Positions 48,170 through 59,915 of a DNA stretch of 64,000 bases are shown here, in pieces (position 1 is the first letter of the stretch; each line of letters starts with the position of its first letter). The DNA lies in NCBI GenBank assembly GCA_947095535.1, contig OX352772.1, forward strand, positions 225,887,035-225,951,034. The letters are read 5' to 3'. This DNA is from Poecilobothrus nobilitatus (Eukaryota; Arthropoda; Insecta; Diptera; Dolichopodidae). The notes below the pieces were generated by a model that saw nothing but the letters and a program-made list of their open reading frames with translations, was not told the origin of the DNA and ran no database searches. The translations under genes were made by a program, and so were the position numbers.

Positions 48170-51060
48170 TTAATTTTTTTAAGGAAATTCATGATATTTT
48201 TGCTAGACCTGTGACTATTATCACATAATGAGTTAAAACTAATATGAAAAAAACTTCGTTCTCTTGTATATAATAGACAGTCTGTAAAAATAATATGTCT
48301 TATAGAAATTGGTGTTGCATTATTGCATTGACAGTTTGCTGGTGGGATATCTCTCGTAAAAAGATAACCGTGCGTTAATTTTGAATGACCTATGATTCTA
48401 AGTCTGGTAAGGATGATAGATTCCTTTCGAGTGATGGTATTTCCATTTTTCGATTTCTGGTTTAACAGTTTTATTTTTTCGATAAAAAAATATTATTTAT
48501 AGTAATGATAGCTTTGTAAAGGGCATACAATTCGGCTGTATATATGCTAATATGTGGGGGGAGCTTAAATTTATTTCTTATATTCGTTGAAGTGAATGCA
48601 AACCATGTTTGGTCTTCTATTTTTGATCAATCCGTAAATAGTTGTAAGTGATTTTTATATTTAGTGTTTATTAAATTTCTAAAAGATTTTGTAAAAACAA
48701 TTGGATTTGTGTTTTCTTTTTAAATTTTCTAAGAGACAAATCTATTTCAACTGGTTTTAACAGCCATGTAGGATTTTTTGAACTTTTATTTAACTCTATT
48801 TCGTATTCATTTGGTATTATGCTATATAGTTGAATAGTTGAACGGGTCCGTGAAAAGACTGGTTGATAATTTCTGGTTTTTGTTTTTACTTTTTCATAAA
48901 GTGCGTCATTGTTTAAAAAATCATGTAGTGGATGATTTTCCAAAGATTTTATTTTTAGGCCGTATTTAATTTGATATTTCTTTCGCCTTAAGACAAGAGG
49001 AATTTCCGCAGCTTCAGCACATAGACTTACTGCTGAACTCGTTTGAAAAGCGCCTATGGCAATACGAATTCTTAAGTTTATTACTATATTTAACGAAGAA
49101 ATTAAGTTTTTATTGGCTACATCATAAATAAAAGATCTATAGTCCAGTATGGGAAGAATTATAAGATCCTCTTTCGCCTTAAGTCAAGAGGAATTTCCGC
49201 AGCTTCAGCACATAGACTTACTGCTGAACTCGTTTGAAAAGCGCCTATGGCAATACGAATTCCTAAGTTTATTACTATATTTAACGAGGACATTAAGTTT
49301 TTATTGGCTACATCATAAATAAAAGATCTATATCCAGTATGGGAAGAATTATAAGATTTAAGAGTTTCAATAAAAGCTTCCTGTCAGAGCCAAAATTGCT
49401 TTTAGAAAGTATTTTTGGTGGCCTTTGCCTTAATCATTTTTATATGTTCACTCCATTTTAGCTTTTTATCAAATACTAAACCTAAAAACTTTGTTTTTTC
49501 GACATAAGAAAGTTTTTTTCTAGCCAAATGAAGATGTGGATAATGAATATTTTTCCTTTTCCTCGAAAAATGTAGAGCAACGATTTTATTTTCCGAAAAT
49601 TTGAAGCTGGTTTCATTTGCCTATTTTAAAAGTTGATCCAAAGCTTTTTGTAATTTTAGTTGCATTATTTTTAAATTTTTACCAGTGGTAAAAATGACAA
49701 GATCATCAGCGTGAAGTAAATACTGGACATTTTTTGGTATAATTTTGGTTATTGTATTAATTGCTATGCTTAAAAGAATAACACTTAAAATGAACCCTTG
49801 GGGGATTCCATTTTCGAGCTCTTTTCCATGGGATAATGTTCTTCCAATTAAAACTTCGCGCTCTCCTGTTTGTAAGAAAATTCTGAATAAATTTTAAAAT
49901 ATTTCCTTTGATACCTAATTGGATAAGTTCTACTATTACAAGTTTCTTCCACACCATACCAAAAGCTTTTCTAGATCGAAAAAGATAAATAAAGTATGGT
50001 TGTTATGGCAAAATCCAGTCATTATTTGAGATTCCAAATAAGACAGATTATCTATTGTTCCCCGATATTTTCGTAAGACCGATAATTTGTTATTTTTTTC
50101 CAAAAACCAATTTAGTCTCATTAGTCTTTTGAGATCATTCTTTCTAAAATTTTGCAAGAGCAGTTTGTCAAAAATATTGGACGGTAATTTCTGGGTTGTT
50201 TGGGATCCAACCCTTTTTCTTGGATAGAAATCAACAAGGCTTTTCTCCAGTTTTTTGGGAAATTTCTTGTAAGAAAGATTTGGTTATAGAATTTGAGAAG
50301 CTCTTTTTTATGCTCTATTTCTAGTTGTTTAACATTTCGTAATGTAAATTGTCTGGTCCAAGTGAACTTCCCGAATCTTGAAGAGCATCCCAATCTTTAA
50401 GAGCATTTTCTACTTTAGTTAAGATAATTTTTTTGTTATATTGTTGAGAGGAATCTAAAGAAATGTTAATTTGATTTCGTTCATTATTTGCCTTGAATGA
50501 TCTAAATCTTGTATCGTAGTTTTCGGAACTTGACATCTCACTAAAGAATTGCATAATGTTATATTCTATTTCGTTCTTATTTGATATTATTTTTCCATCC
50601 TGTAAAATCGAAGTTATTCCTTGCTGTTTATGTTTACCATTTAAGCGCCGAATTTGGTTGGAAAGAATTGAGGGGGATGTATTACTGGTTATTGACCCTA
50701 CAAAACTTTCCCATCATTTCTTTCGACTCTCACGAATCAATTTTCTGCACTTATATTTAGATTTCAAGAAGTTTCTATAATCGATAAGTTTTTTTTCTGC
50801 AGTTTTTTTATATTTTCTGAGATATCTCTTTCTATTTTTAATACTAATACCAATTTCTTTACTCCACCATGGTATCTTCTTCTTGAGATTACTGTGGTTC
50901 TTGAGTTCAATACTTTTTCGTACCGCCCGAAATATGCTGGTAGTGATATGATTTCGTAGTTATTGATGTTTTTAAAATTGACTTTCCTAAAACTTTATTC
51001 TAATTGGCCCAGTTTGCAGTTTTTATATTCAATCTGTCCCTACATCCATAAGAGATGTCC
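48170..51060 (-). pseudogene. I-like non-LTR element ORF2 (linker, RT, RNase H tail), decayed
   Basis: Minus-strand pieces run from high to low: a post-endonuclease linker with IPWWSKEIGISIKNRKRYLRK (in parts, about 50800-50880); GSSLGPDNLHYEMLNN (about 50345-50390); RKALLISIQEKG, PRNYRPIFLTN and CKILERMI (about 50150-50240); and LFIFFDLEK (about 49970). An ADD box in LHADDLVIF lies near 49695-49715, and KTKFLGLVFDKKLKWSEHI near 49440-49500. An RNase H start (FTD then stop, near 48625), YTAELYALYKAI (about 48510-48545) and a C-terminal GHSKLTHGYLF with Cys pairs (about 48290-48390) follow. The tail fits I-group elements. It has many breaks and an internal 191-base duplication. Confidence 0.75.
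48981..49362. repeat. 191-bp tandem duplication inside the I-like element
   Basis: TTTCGCCTTAAGACAAGAGG... repeats at 49172 with a handful of changes (AAGTCAAG, TTCCTAAG, GAGGACATT). Both copies continue through ATCATAAATAAAAGATCTAT. Confidence 0.9.
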
Positions 51061-51069
51061 ATTCATTTA

Positions 51070-51260
51070 ATACCCAATTCAATTAAGTTTCTGCTGAGTG
51101 GTTATTTCTTAATCCTGACTGATCTTCACATAATACATTATTCTTAATCAAGTAATTTTCTAATTGACTGTATGCTACCTTTTCTAAAATTTTTTCAAAA
51201 ATTTCTAACATATTGACAGATCTAAATTGATCTGGAGTCTTCACTACAGGAACAATTACT
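51070..51260 (-). pseudogene. Separate non-LTR RT fragment
   Basis: The minus strand reads VKTPDQFRSVNMLEIFEKIL, then EKVAYSQLENYL, then NVLCEDQSGLRNNHSAET. This is the RT block normally written YRPINxLPxxEKILE...QSGFRxxHSxET. It belongs to a different family from the neighbouring I-like RT, whose equivalent block is at 50150-50240. Confidence 0.7.
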
Positions 51261-51289
51261 CATTCTTCCCAAGATTCAGGAGTGGTAAT

Positions 51290-51540
51290 AATATCTACGT
51301 TCTAGGACTGTCAAATGACGTCACATCAAATTTGACAGTTAAGGTATTATGTAATAGAAATTGGCGGTGGTATAATGGAATTGAATTTTCGTTTCTGAAA
51401 GTGAATGAAAACGAGGGTCTCAGCGGAGATCTTGAGTTGGGTGCAGAAGCTGGGGCTAGAAGTTGGAATATGAATAAAAATAAAATAAAAATACTTGAAG
51501 TTTTGCTTTCGTTAACCGATATCAATGTGAATATGTGATG
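51290..51540. other. Less AT-rich stretch with a palindromic TGACGTCA core, unassigned
   Basis: It begins with the inverted pair CTGTCAAAT (51309-51317) and ATTTGACAG (51331-51339) enclosing TGACGTCA. The following 200 bases are noticeably less AT-rich and open on both strands (103 codons plus, 76 codons minus). I recognise neither translation. It could be an element terminus or a small gene remnant. Confidence 0.3.
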
Positions 51541-51974
51541 ATCTCACACATATGGAATTGCTCTACAGCTTTGAATAAATATTGACATCTCTTCTATTCA
51601 TTAAAAGTATTCATATTTCCAAGCTAAACATAATGTAATCAAAATAATTAGATGTATCTATCCTATAGTTTACAGGAAATCAGAAATTTGAAAATGAATT
51701 GTAGTAAATTTTATTTTTCAATGACAAAAAGTTTTTATAGTACAGTGTATTAAAAATAAAAATTAGAGTATAAAAAAATTAACAAAAAATTTTAATTTTT
51801 AAATGAAAAAATGTTGCGGTTTTAAGAATATAAAGTATAAAAAAATTTCTATATCATAAAATGTTGTGATACATATTTTATTATACTTATTATTAATAAA
51901 ATTAAAAAATGACGTCAGGGAATTCCGCATACATTTGAATGATATGATATGATGATATGGATGAATAGAATTTG

Positions 51975-51987
51975 TATAAATAAAAGG
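51975..51987 (+). promoter_or_regulatory. TATA box before the polymerase gene
   Basis: TATAAATAAAAGG lies about 98 bases upstream of the polymerase ATG at 52073, the right place for a plus-strand core promoter. Confidence 0.5.
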
Positions 51988-52072
51988 TGTTGTTTGAAAA
52001 ACTTATTATTAATTGTTTATTATTAAATTAAAATTGTTGTTCTTATTAAAAATTTTAAAAAAAGAAAAGAAA

Positions 52073-55000
52073 ATGAAACGATCTGGTAGTAAAACCTTCA
52101 GTGACTCAGATATTAAGTTCTGTGAAACCTGTAAAAAAGATATACCATTGAAATAATGGTTATATCATATAAGAACATTTTTACATAAAACAAATAGTGG
52201 TGATTATATTGAAGCAAATCTAAAAAGTGATAAAAGCTGTTTCAATTAACGAATAAAAACAATTATATTGGAAAATAATGATAAAAGTGTTTTGTTACCA
52301 GAATAATTTTTATATAGTTCCAAGGATAAAATAATTAAATTATTAGAAAATTCTTTGAAAAAACATAATTCTTTCAAATTTAACTTTGAATTATTTATTG
52401 AATATATAAAATATTTGAAAACGGATAATAATAATTTGGATGACTTAGATGATTTTAATTTATCAATAAAGTCTTTTAATACGAAAATGGAAATTATACT
52501 ACAACCAACCGAATATTAGAAAAGTTAAATAAATTATTGCAGTGTCTTGTAGTTAAAAGTGAAAAATTTCAAGAAAGGGATAGTGGTTGGGCTCTACTTC
52601 GAATAATACATTTAGAAGTAAACATTAATCAATATAAACCTTTACGAGGATCACAATATCTTCCGTTACCAAAATTTTTGAAGACTAAAAAGGCTTGTAT
52701 CAACGTGATGAACGCTGATGAGTATTGTTTTAAATGGAGTATAATGTCAGCTCTATACAAGGGTTCTGGTAGATTGGAACGAACACAAACATATGGGATT
52801 GCTGATATACAATCGAATAAAATACAACTACAAAATTTTATACTAAATTTTGATGTTTTAGAATTTCCTATGAAAGTTGCTGATATAAAAAAATTTGAAC
52901 AATTAAATACCACAATTAGTATCAATGTTTTTGGTTTTGAAAAACAAGAAACATCTCAAAATACATTCTACAAAATTGTAGGTCCATTTCATTGTGCAAA
53001 AGAAGAGAAACTTCGTCATATTAATTTGCTATTAATACAAGAGGATCAGAGAACACATTATGTTTGGATTAAAAATATTTCTCGACTCTTACATTCGCAA
53101 ATTACAAAGAATAATAGAAAATTAATATTTTGCAATCATTGTTTAATTCATTTCAATAATGAGGCAAATTTAAAACTACATAAAAGTGAGTGCAACAATG
53201 TAGTTACAAATCTTCCAACAGCTGAAAAAGCAACATTAAAATCTGAGAACTACAACAAAAAAATGGATGTACCATTTGTCGTGTATGCACACTTTGAATG
53301 CATTCTTCAAGATATAACAACATGTTTACCAGATTCATCTACGTCAACAACAAAAAACGTTCAAGAACATATTCCATGTGCGATGGCATATTACATCAAA
53401 TCATCTTTCGATCAAAATTCTAGTATAATTAGGATGTATACTGGAACTGATTGCATAGATATTTTTTTGGAGAAATTAATAGAAGATGTGAAACAAATTT
53501 ATAGTAAGTATTATAAAAATATTATTACAATGAAAATTATTACAGATGAAGAAAGAATAATTCATTTAAAAACTAGAAATTGTCATATTTGTAATGAACT
53601 TCTAGATGAAAATAGGGTTGCAGACCATTGTCATTTAACCGGAATATATCGAGGACCAGCACATTCATTTTGTAATTTGCAATATCAGTTACCAAATTTC
53701 ATTCCAATATTTTTTCATAACTTTTCTGGTTATGACTGTCACTTATTTATTAAAAACTTAATAAAATTTCCGGGTAAAATTAATGTTATTCCTATGAATA
53801 AGGAAAAGTATATTTCTTTATCAAAATGGATTGAGGTTGATGAACGGGAATCTATAGAGTTGAGGTTCTTAGATTCATTTCGGTTTATGTCATCAAGCTT
53901 AGATACATTAGTTTCTCAATTACCATTTAATAATTTAGTAATATTAAAAAAAATGTATCTAAACGAAAACAAATTTAATTTAGTGAACCGAAAGGGGATA
54001 TTTCCTTATGAATATTTAAATTCTTTTGAAAAATTGTATCAAACAAAGTTACCTTGTCAAAGACGTTTTGATAATAAATTTTCGAAAGCAACAATTTCAG
54101 ATAAAGACTATCAACATGCAAAGACTGTCTGGGAAACATTTGAATGCAAATATTTTAAAGACTATTTAGAAATATATTTAAAAACAGATGTTATTCTATT
54201 AGCAGATGTATTCGATAATTTTCGAAAAGTATGTAAGCAGATATATGAATTAGATGTATGTCAATACTATACGTTACCTGGTTTTAGTTGGGATGCTATG
54301 CTCAAATATACAAAAGTAGAACTTCAGTTACTAACTGATATTAATATGTATAATTTTTTCAAAATAGCGATTAGAGGTGGAATTTCACAGTGTTCATTAC
54401 GTCATTCTAAAGCAAATAATAAATATTTAAGTAATTTTTATAGAACAAAACCTTCAAATTTTATAACATATTTAGATGTTAACAATCTGTATGGGTTTGC
54501 TATGTCTAAATTCTTACCTATATCTAATTTCTACTGGTGTGATAAAATAGAAAATATTGATTTTTTGAATATACCTTCTGATTAAAATATAGGATACATT
54601 TTAGAAGTAGATTTAGAATATCCTGTTGATAAACATGATGATCACAACGATCTTCCATTTTGTCGAGAAAATAAAAAACATTCAAAAATTAAAAGTATAA
54701 AGCTAATTACCAGTTTAGAAGAATAAAAGAAATATATTATCCATTATACAAACCTTCAACAATGTGTAAAATATGGATTAATATTAAAAAAGATTCACCG
54801 AACTTTGAGCTTTAACCAAGATTATTGGTTGAAAAGTTATATAGATTTAAATAACTATCACCGAACACTAGCAAAAAATAATTTTGAAAAAAATACATTC
54901 AAATTGTTAAATAATGCGATATATGGAAAAACTATTGAAAATATAGATAAGCGAAAAAATATTAAAATTGTAACAAGTTGGGAAAGTCAGGGAAAAAGTT

Positions 55001-55690
55001 TGGGGGCCAACAGCTTTGATATCTGAACCAAATTTTCACAGTTTAGCTAAATTTACAAGTGATATGGTTGCAATTCAGTTGAATAGAACTAGTGTATACT
55101 ATAATAAGCCTTTATATGTAGGTTTTTCTGTATTAGAAATTTGAAAACACAAAATGTATAATTTCCACTATATTAAACCAAAATTTAATAAAAATGTTAA
55201 ATTGAATTATTTAGATACTGACTCATTTATATATACCATTACAACAGAAGATTTTTACGAAGATATTAAACCTGACATAGAAAAGTTTTATGATACATCA
55301 GAATATTCAATTGATAATTCTTATAAAATCCCTCTGAAAAATAAAAAGGTTCTAGGTATGATGAAGGATGAATGCAATACTAGTGGAATTAAAGAATTTA
55401 TTAGATTAAAAGCGAAAAAGTATTCGATTGATATTGAAAATAAAAGTGTTATAGTTAAAGCAAAAGGTATCAAAAGAAATGTTGTAAAATTATTCACTTT
55501 AGATGATTACAGAGAATGTTTATATAAAAGAAAACTTTTAAAAAGTAATATGTTAATTTTTAGAAGTAAGATTCATAATTTGTATACACAAAATTTAAAT
55601 AAAATTTCATTATGTTACCACGATGATAAAAGATATGTTTTAGATGATAATATACGCACATTGGCTTGGGGTCATTTTGCAATAAAATAA
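52073..55690 (+). pseudogene. Protein-primed family B DNA polymerase (Polinton type), broken
   Basis: The ATG at 52073 starts MKRSGSKTFSDSDIKFCETC, a Cys/His finger. After three stops and a shift near 52500 a 682-codon frame runs from 52537. A second finger (FCNHCLIHF) is at about 53130. The Exo I position reads VVYAHFECIL (53281-53310), with His where a catalytic Asp is expected. A His-Me-finger-like insert (CHICN, ADHCHLTGIYRGPAHSFCN) is at 53581-53680. Exo II FFHNFSGYDCHLF is at about 53710 and Exo III YLKTDVILLADVF at about 54175. Palm motif A YLDVNNLYGFAM is at about 54470, motif B region [11 protein letters not shown] at about 54915, and motif C LNYLDTDSFIY at about 55204. Further stops are at 54583, 54724 and about 55142, with a shift near 55015. 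Its role was genome replication. Confidence 0.85.
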
Positions 55691-56225
55691 AAAAAATTAT
55701 AAAATAAAAAACAAAATTAAATAATTTTAAGATAAATTCAATTATTGTTTTATTAAGTTTATATATATTTTTCTTTTAACAATTTAGAAAGACATTTTTG
55801 AGGAATGTTGGCACCATAAAACTACATACATCCCCAAAAAAAAATTTAAAAACCTGTGTTAAAAATTGAATCAAGATAAGTTAGAAAGCATAAACCATTT
55901 AATTAATATAATAAATGTTCAAAGTATTTTTAAGCTCTTGAAATTAGTATAATCAAAATTCATGACACAGAACATAAAACCGCAAACATTTTTATTTAGA
56001 ATGACTTAGAAATTTTTAACTTTTGTCTTGATTTCTGTTAAAAAATTTGTGTTATCACATCGAGTCCCATAAAAATTCTATTATATAATTATAATGATAA
56101 TAAAAAATTGAAGAAAAAAAAAAATCATTTAAAAATTTTCAAATAAATACCAGCTAACATTTCTTAAGATCTTATTCTTTTCTGAACAGTTCAATTAAAC
56201 ATAGTAAATAAAAAAAAATATAAAA
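55691..56225. other. AT-rich spacer, no gene seen
   Basis: Short non-coding interval after the polymerase with A/T runs. There is a possible polyadenylation context (AATAAAA just after the polymerase stop). Confidence 0.4.
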
Positions 56226-56658
56226 ATGGAGCAACCAAGAGCAAAAAAGATTAAAATGAGTGCAGAAGAAGATGATATCTTAAACAATTTTATGATCGAT
56301 ATCGATCAAGAAACGAGGAAGGATGAGCAAAAGGAATTTTTGTATGATATCAACAAGAGAAGCAAGTTTATTTCGATGTCAGAATTGCAGGAAAAGCAGA
56401 AATATAAGATTTTGCAGTTACAGGAGACGATTTCGAAGTTCACAAAAACTAAGAAGGATCAAGTTAGATGTGTAGTAAGTAGTACACACAAATAATTGTT
56501 TTACCTATTTACCCAAATACTATACTTTAAAGAATAGTCAACAAATAGTGGAAATATTGAACCGAAAAATATCAAATAATGATATTAAATATTTTTTCGA
56601 AATAATCGAAAAAAAAGAAAAATTTTTTGTCATCGACTTTAAATGTGAAAATTTATAA
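56226..56658 (+). pseudogene. Small acidic-start protein, OB/SSB-like candidate, one frameshift
   Basis: The ATG at 56226 starts MEQPRAKKIKMSAEEDDIL. The first frame (89 codons) contains ELQEKQKYKILQLQETISKF, a beta-rich pattern resembling the first strands of small OB-fold proteins of insect Polintons and related elements. A second frame (about 56480-56658) contains TYLPKYYTLKNSQQIVEIL and ends near FFVIDFKCENL, a plausible continuation after a single-base shift near 56475. The total would be about 140 residues. Its position just after the polymerase suits a replication protein. The function is inferred from pattern and position only. Confidence 0.4.
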
Positions 56659-57004
56659 AAAGTAAAAAAAAATAAAGATACAATAAAAATTAAACAACTC
56701 ATTTTTTTAATTTTTAATTTCTAAAATTTCCAGATTTTTCCAATCTAAATAAGAATTAAGAAAAAAGAGTTTTATTTATATGGAGATACCAGTTGTACGG
56801 TGCAGAATTGTACGATTGACTTAAAATTTTTTACATAAAATTCTTTTTAGATTCATACTACATCTGTAAATTTTATCTTGTTGATAAATTGTATAGCTAT
56901 TTGAATAAACGAAAAATAAAAAATGTAAATAAAAAAAATTTTTCTTTTTTATATTTTTATTGAATAACAAAATAAAAAGTCAAATTTATTATTTTAACAG
57001 ATTT

Positions 57005-57156
57005 TTATGATAATCTACAACAACTTCCATTGCTATTAGCTTTGTGTTGTTTTTGATATTTTACGCTAGTTGCTGATGATGAATGCATACATGATATTGT
57101 GCAAGATGCTGATATCTTAGATTTATTTGGACTCCTATATTCTTGATGTTGAGCCA
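57005..57156 (-). CDS. Small Ser/His/Cys-rich ORF, uncertain
   Basis: A 50-codon minus-strand frame starts MAQHQEYRSPNKSKISAS and ends SNGSCCRLS. It has Ser, His and Cys clusters (CTISCMHSSSA) but no known motif. It follows the ORF at 57213-57703 on the same strand. It may be real or chance; nothing confirms it. Confidence 0.2.
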
Positions 57157-57212
57157 TTTTTGTTTTTCTTCTTCTTTATTATCCATAATGATTGTAAAAA
57201 CCAAACTTTTTA

Positions 57213-57703
57213 TCAGAGTGTTATGAACTTGGTTACCCAATGATTTTCAAAAGAAACAAATATTTTGACTGATACGGTTTTTACAAAACGATTAAATAGA
57301 CATTTTTTATACTGATTTTCATAGAGCTTTTTTAATGTTTTTAAACTTGTTGATACTTGTCCATCTAAGTTTATAACATAATTTCGCTTGAAAAAACTTT
57401 GAATAATTTTTTGTTTTTCATCCCCTTTAAAGTAAACATAGTTTGATAATCTATATATGATTTTGAAAAATTGATTACATTACAGAAATGAGATGATCCA
57501 TCGTTCCAAGCAAATCCATGATGATTTTTTGTTAACCATTTATTTATTATTTTTGTATTATTATTTATAATATGTTATTCATAAGGAGCTTTTATAATAA
57601 AATGCTGAATTTCACAGTTTGATGATAAGCATGCAATTTCTTTTATAATAAATTTATTTTGATTATCACGAAAACCTTGAATATCAATTACAATGTATTT
57701 CAT
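57213..57703 (-). pseudogene. Uncharacterised Polinton-associated ORF (MKYIVIDIQGF family), broken
   Basis: The minus-strand ATG at 57703 starts MKYIVIDIQGFRDNQNKFII. The stretch KEIACLSSNCEIQHFIIKAP then meets a stop. The same frame resumes as INKWLTKNHHGFAWNDGS, and after a shift near 57385 the end reads VINLDGQ...FENHWVTKF to 57213. The N-terminal beta strand with IDIxGF and a later VINLDG resemble an RNase H-like fold arrangement, and I recall related proteins in insect genomes beside Polinton genes; both points are weak. Length is about 160 residues. It sits between the replication and capsid genes. Function unknown. Confidence 0.45.
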
Positions 57704-57782
57704 ATTAAATTTATAAATATGTAATTAGAATTGATCATTAAAATAATTTTGTTAACTTCCCCTGTTAACGGTTTAAATTCCA

Positions 57783-58884
57783 CTAAACGATCAATGTAAT
57801 AAGACAATAAGCTGTAGTATTGTCTGGAATTTTTTTTAAAGTCTTTAATTCAATTTTGACATCAACTGGACCCATTTTAAAATTATCATCTTGATAAAGA
57901 GTATCAATTATGAAGATTTGAGAATCATCTTTAAAGTTGTCCCATGAAACTAAAGGTTCTGATATTGAGTTATTATAATAGAAGCTTCTAAAATTCGAAT
58001 ATGCTTCATATGCTAATGCATAACGATTTTTACCAAAATCTAAATTCATATCTTCATATGGATATGATCTAGAATTTAAATATACTTTTATATTTTCAAT
58101 ATCACAATAATTAAATTTTGATGGATCTTCCTCAAGTTTATTTTGTTTATCAGTTTTTAAAGCAAAAATAATAAACTGAGGTTTTTGAAGTTGTGAAGCT
58201 GTTTTAACATTCCAAATATGATGTTTAGTTCCTGCTGGTAATGTAGGATACTCATGTAATTCCCAATTTCTAAAAGGAATTTTCATAACCGAACCATTTT
58301 CAATACTTTTGTATAAATTTAATTTAAGATTATCAGCTAAGTTAATATGTTGAACCTTCCAATATATTTTTGTAATAAGAATTTTCGGTTTTTCAATAGC
58401 AGCATTAGTGGCATTACATAATAATAAATTATCATTTAATCGAGAGCGAGTTAATATCAGTTCATGTTTTGCATTTGGAATAATATTTTTATAATCTTCT
58501 GCAAATCCTAATAATCTCCTTAAGGGTATACAAAAATTGAAATAAAGTCCTTTCATTTTAATTGATTCATTAGGTGACCAACTTCCATTATATAAAGCGG
58601 TAGGTACTTTCATTTTGATTGAGTGAAATATAGTTTTTTAATGTTGAAGTTATACCAACATTACGATTATGATCAATCCCTTTACCATTTATGTTTCCAT
58701 CATGTTTTGATGCATATCCTTTTATATAAATTAGACTTGTTGAAGGTAATATATTTAAATTCTGAGTTTGTATTTGTATTTTAATAATATCACTTAATCC
58801 AAATGAACTTGTGTATGGTGAATATGAATGCCATTGAGCGCTAGTTATAGTTTCATTAAAAACAGGATCATTAAAAAGCTCCAT
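57783..58884 (-). pseudogene. Major capsid protein, double-jelly-roll type, one frameshift
   Basis: The minus-strand ATG at 58884 starts MELFNDPVFNETITSAQWHS. The N-terminal part includes LSDIIKIQIQTQNL and LIYIKGYAS. A frameshift near 58610 follows NYISLNQNES. The larger part (58613-57783) has YFNFCIPLRRLLGFAEDYK, AKHELILTRSRLND, KPQFIIFALKTDK, LNSRSYPYEDMNLDFGKNRY and NTTAYCLITLIV. These match, by eye, the capsid family annotated in animal genomes as F54H12.2-like, the Polinton major capsid protein. About 367 codons is shorter than some relatives but end to end plausible. It would form the virion shell. Confidence 0.75.
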
Positions 58885-58896
58885 TTTAATTTGATT

Positions 58897-59592
58897 TTAG
58901 TAAAAATTTTGAGGCTTTAAATGCAATTTAATTGTTATTGTTTCTCCACGAAAATTAACTAAATTACCGTTCTGATCAAGCAGTTTTATAGTAATAAAAC
59001 TTATCTGATTAACTGTTACTGGTAAATAAATTACATTATTAGGAACTTCAATTATTTTATATCCAGGACTAACGTTAATAGAGAATTCATGTAAAATGTG
59101 AGCTTCTGCTCCATTAATATAAGTTCCGGAAATAATATTACATTCCACTCTTATTATGTTTATTTTATTAATATCAACAAAAAGATCTGAAGTATGCCAT
59201 TTGTTTGACAATAATCTTTTTCTGCTAAAACCTAATAACCTACCAATAGTATCTTCTCGTTCGAAATCAATTTCCTTATCATCAAAAATTTCACATTTTA
59301 ATGTATTATTATTAGGTCTTATAATTAACTTCTCATTGTCTGTTTTAACAATATTAAATTTTTTCCTGAGAAATGCTTCAATATCTTCAATTTCATATCA
59401 ACCTGTGGGAAGAATGATGGATTTATTATCAATAATAAATCTATTATTTTCCTTATCTATATTCGGTATTGAATTATATGTTTGAAAATCTACTAAACCA
59501 CATGTATATTCTTCCCACTTTAGGTCTATAGGAGGAAAATAATTAGTGGTTAATATGGAACAGTTCCCGTTTAAAGTTAATGTTATTGACAT
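58897..59592 (-). pseudogene. Penton/minor capsid-like protein, one in-frame stop
   Basis: The minus-strand ATG at 59592 starts MSITLTLNGNCSILTTNYFP. It continues WEEYTCGLVDFQTYNSIPNI and IILPTG, then a single TGA at about 59395-59397. The same frame goes on through YEIEDIEAFLRKKF, EDTIGRLLGFSRKRLLSNKW and INIIRVECNIISGTYINGAE to PQNFY at 58897. Length is about 231 residues. The beta-rich pattern and position directly upstream of the major capsid gene fit the Polinton minor capsid (penton-like) protein. Twelve bases separate it from the capsid start, so the two were probably co-transcribed. Confidence 0.6.
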
Positions 59593-59915
59593 GTCTTTAA
59601 TTTAAATAACGAGATATTTCGTAAATCTATTCTGCTTTTATAGATTTCCAAGGCTAATACATCATCATCATCATAATAAATGTATACCTATATAATATTT
59701 CGAATTCTAACTTTTTTTTAAATTTCTTGTATTACAACTAAATTCTAAGTATTCTTTATCAGATAGATTTATGTTTCTTTTTATTCAAATAGAAAGAAAG
59801 CAATAACCTTGAACTTGAACAAAATTATTAATGTAGGTTAGTTTTAATAAAGCTAGACTAATAATAAAAAAAATTATTTTTATTTAATTATGTTTTATTT
59901 ACTGATAATTTTGCT
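59593..59915. other. Divergence-side spacer with TATA box
   Basis: It contains no gene. The promoter-proximal part for the capsid genes is at 59593-59650; the rest is AT-rich. Confidence 0.4.
59636..59642 (-). promoter_or_regulatory. TATA box for the capsid genes
   Basis: The minus strand reads CTATAAAAGCAG, about 45 bases upstream of the ATG at 59592, followed by a plausible initiator region. It suggests one promoter for the penton-like and major capsid genes. Confidence 0.5.

Noticed and set aside
51227..51538. A host gene on the plus strand
   Set aside because: It begins inside the RT fragment, both strands are equally open, and no domain is recognisable; kept only as an unassigned segment.
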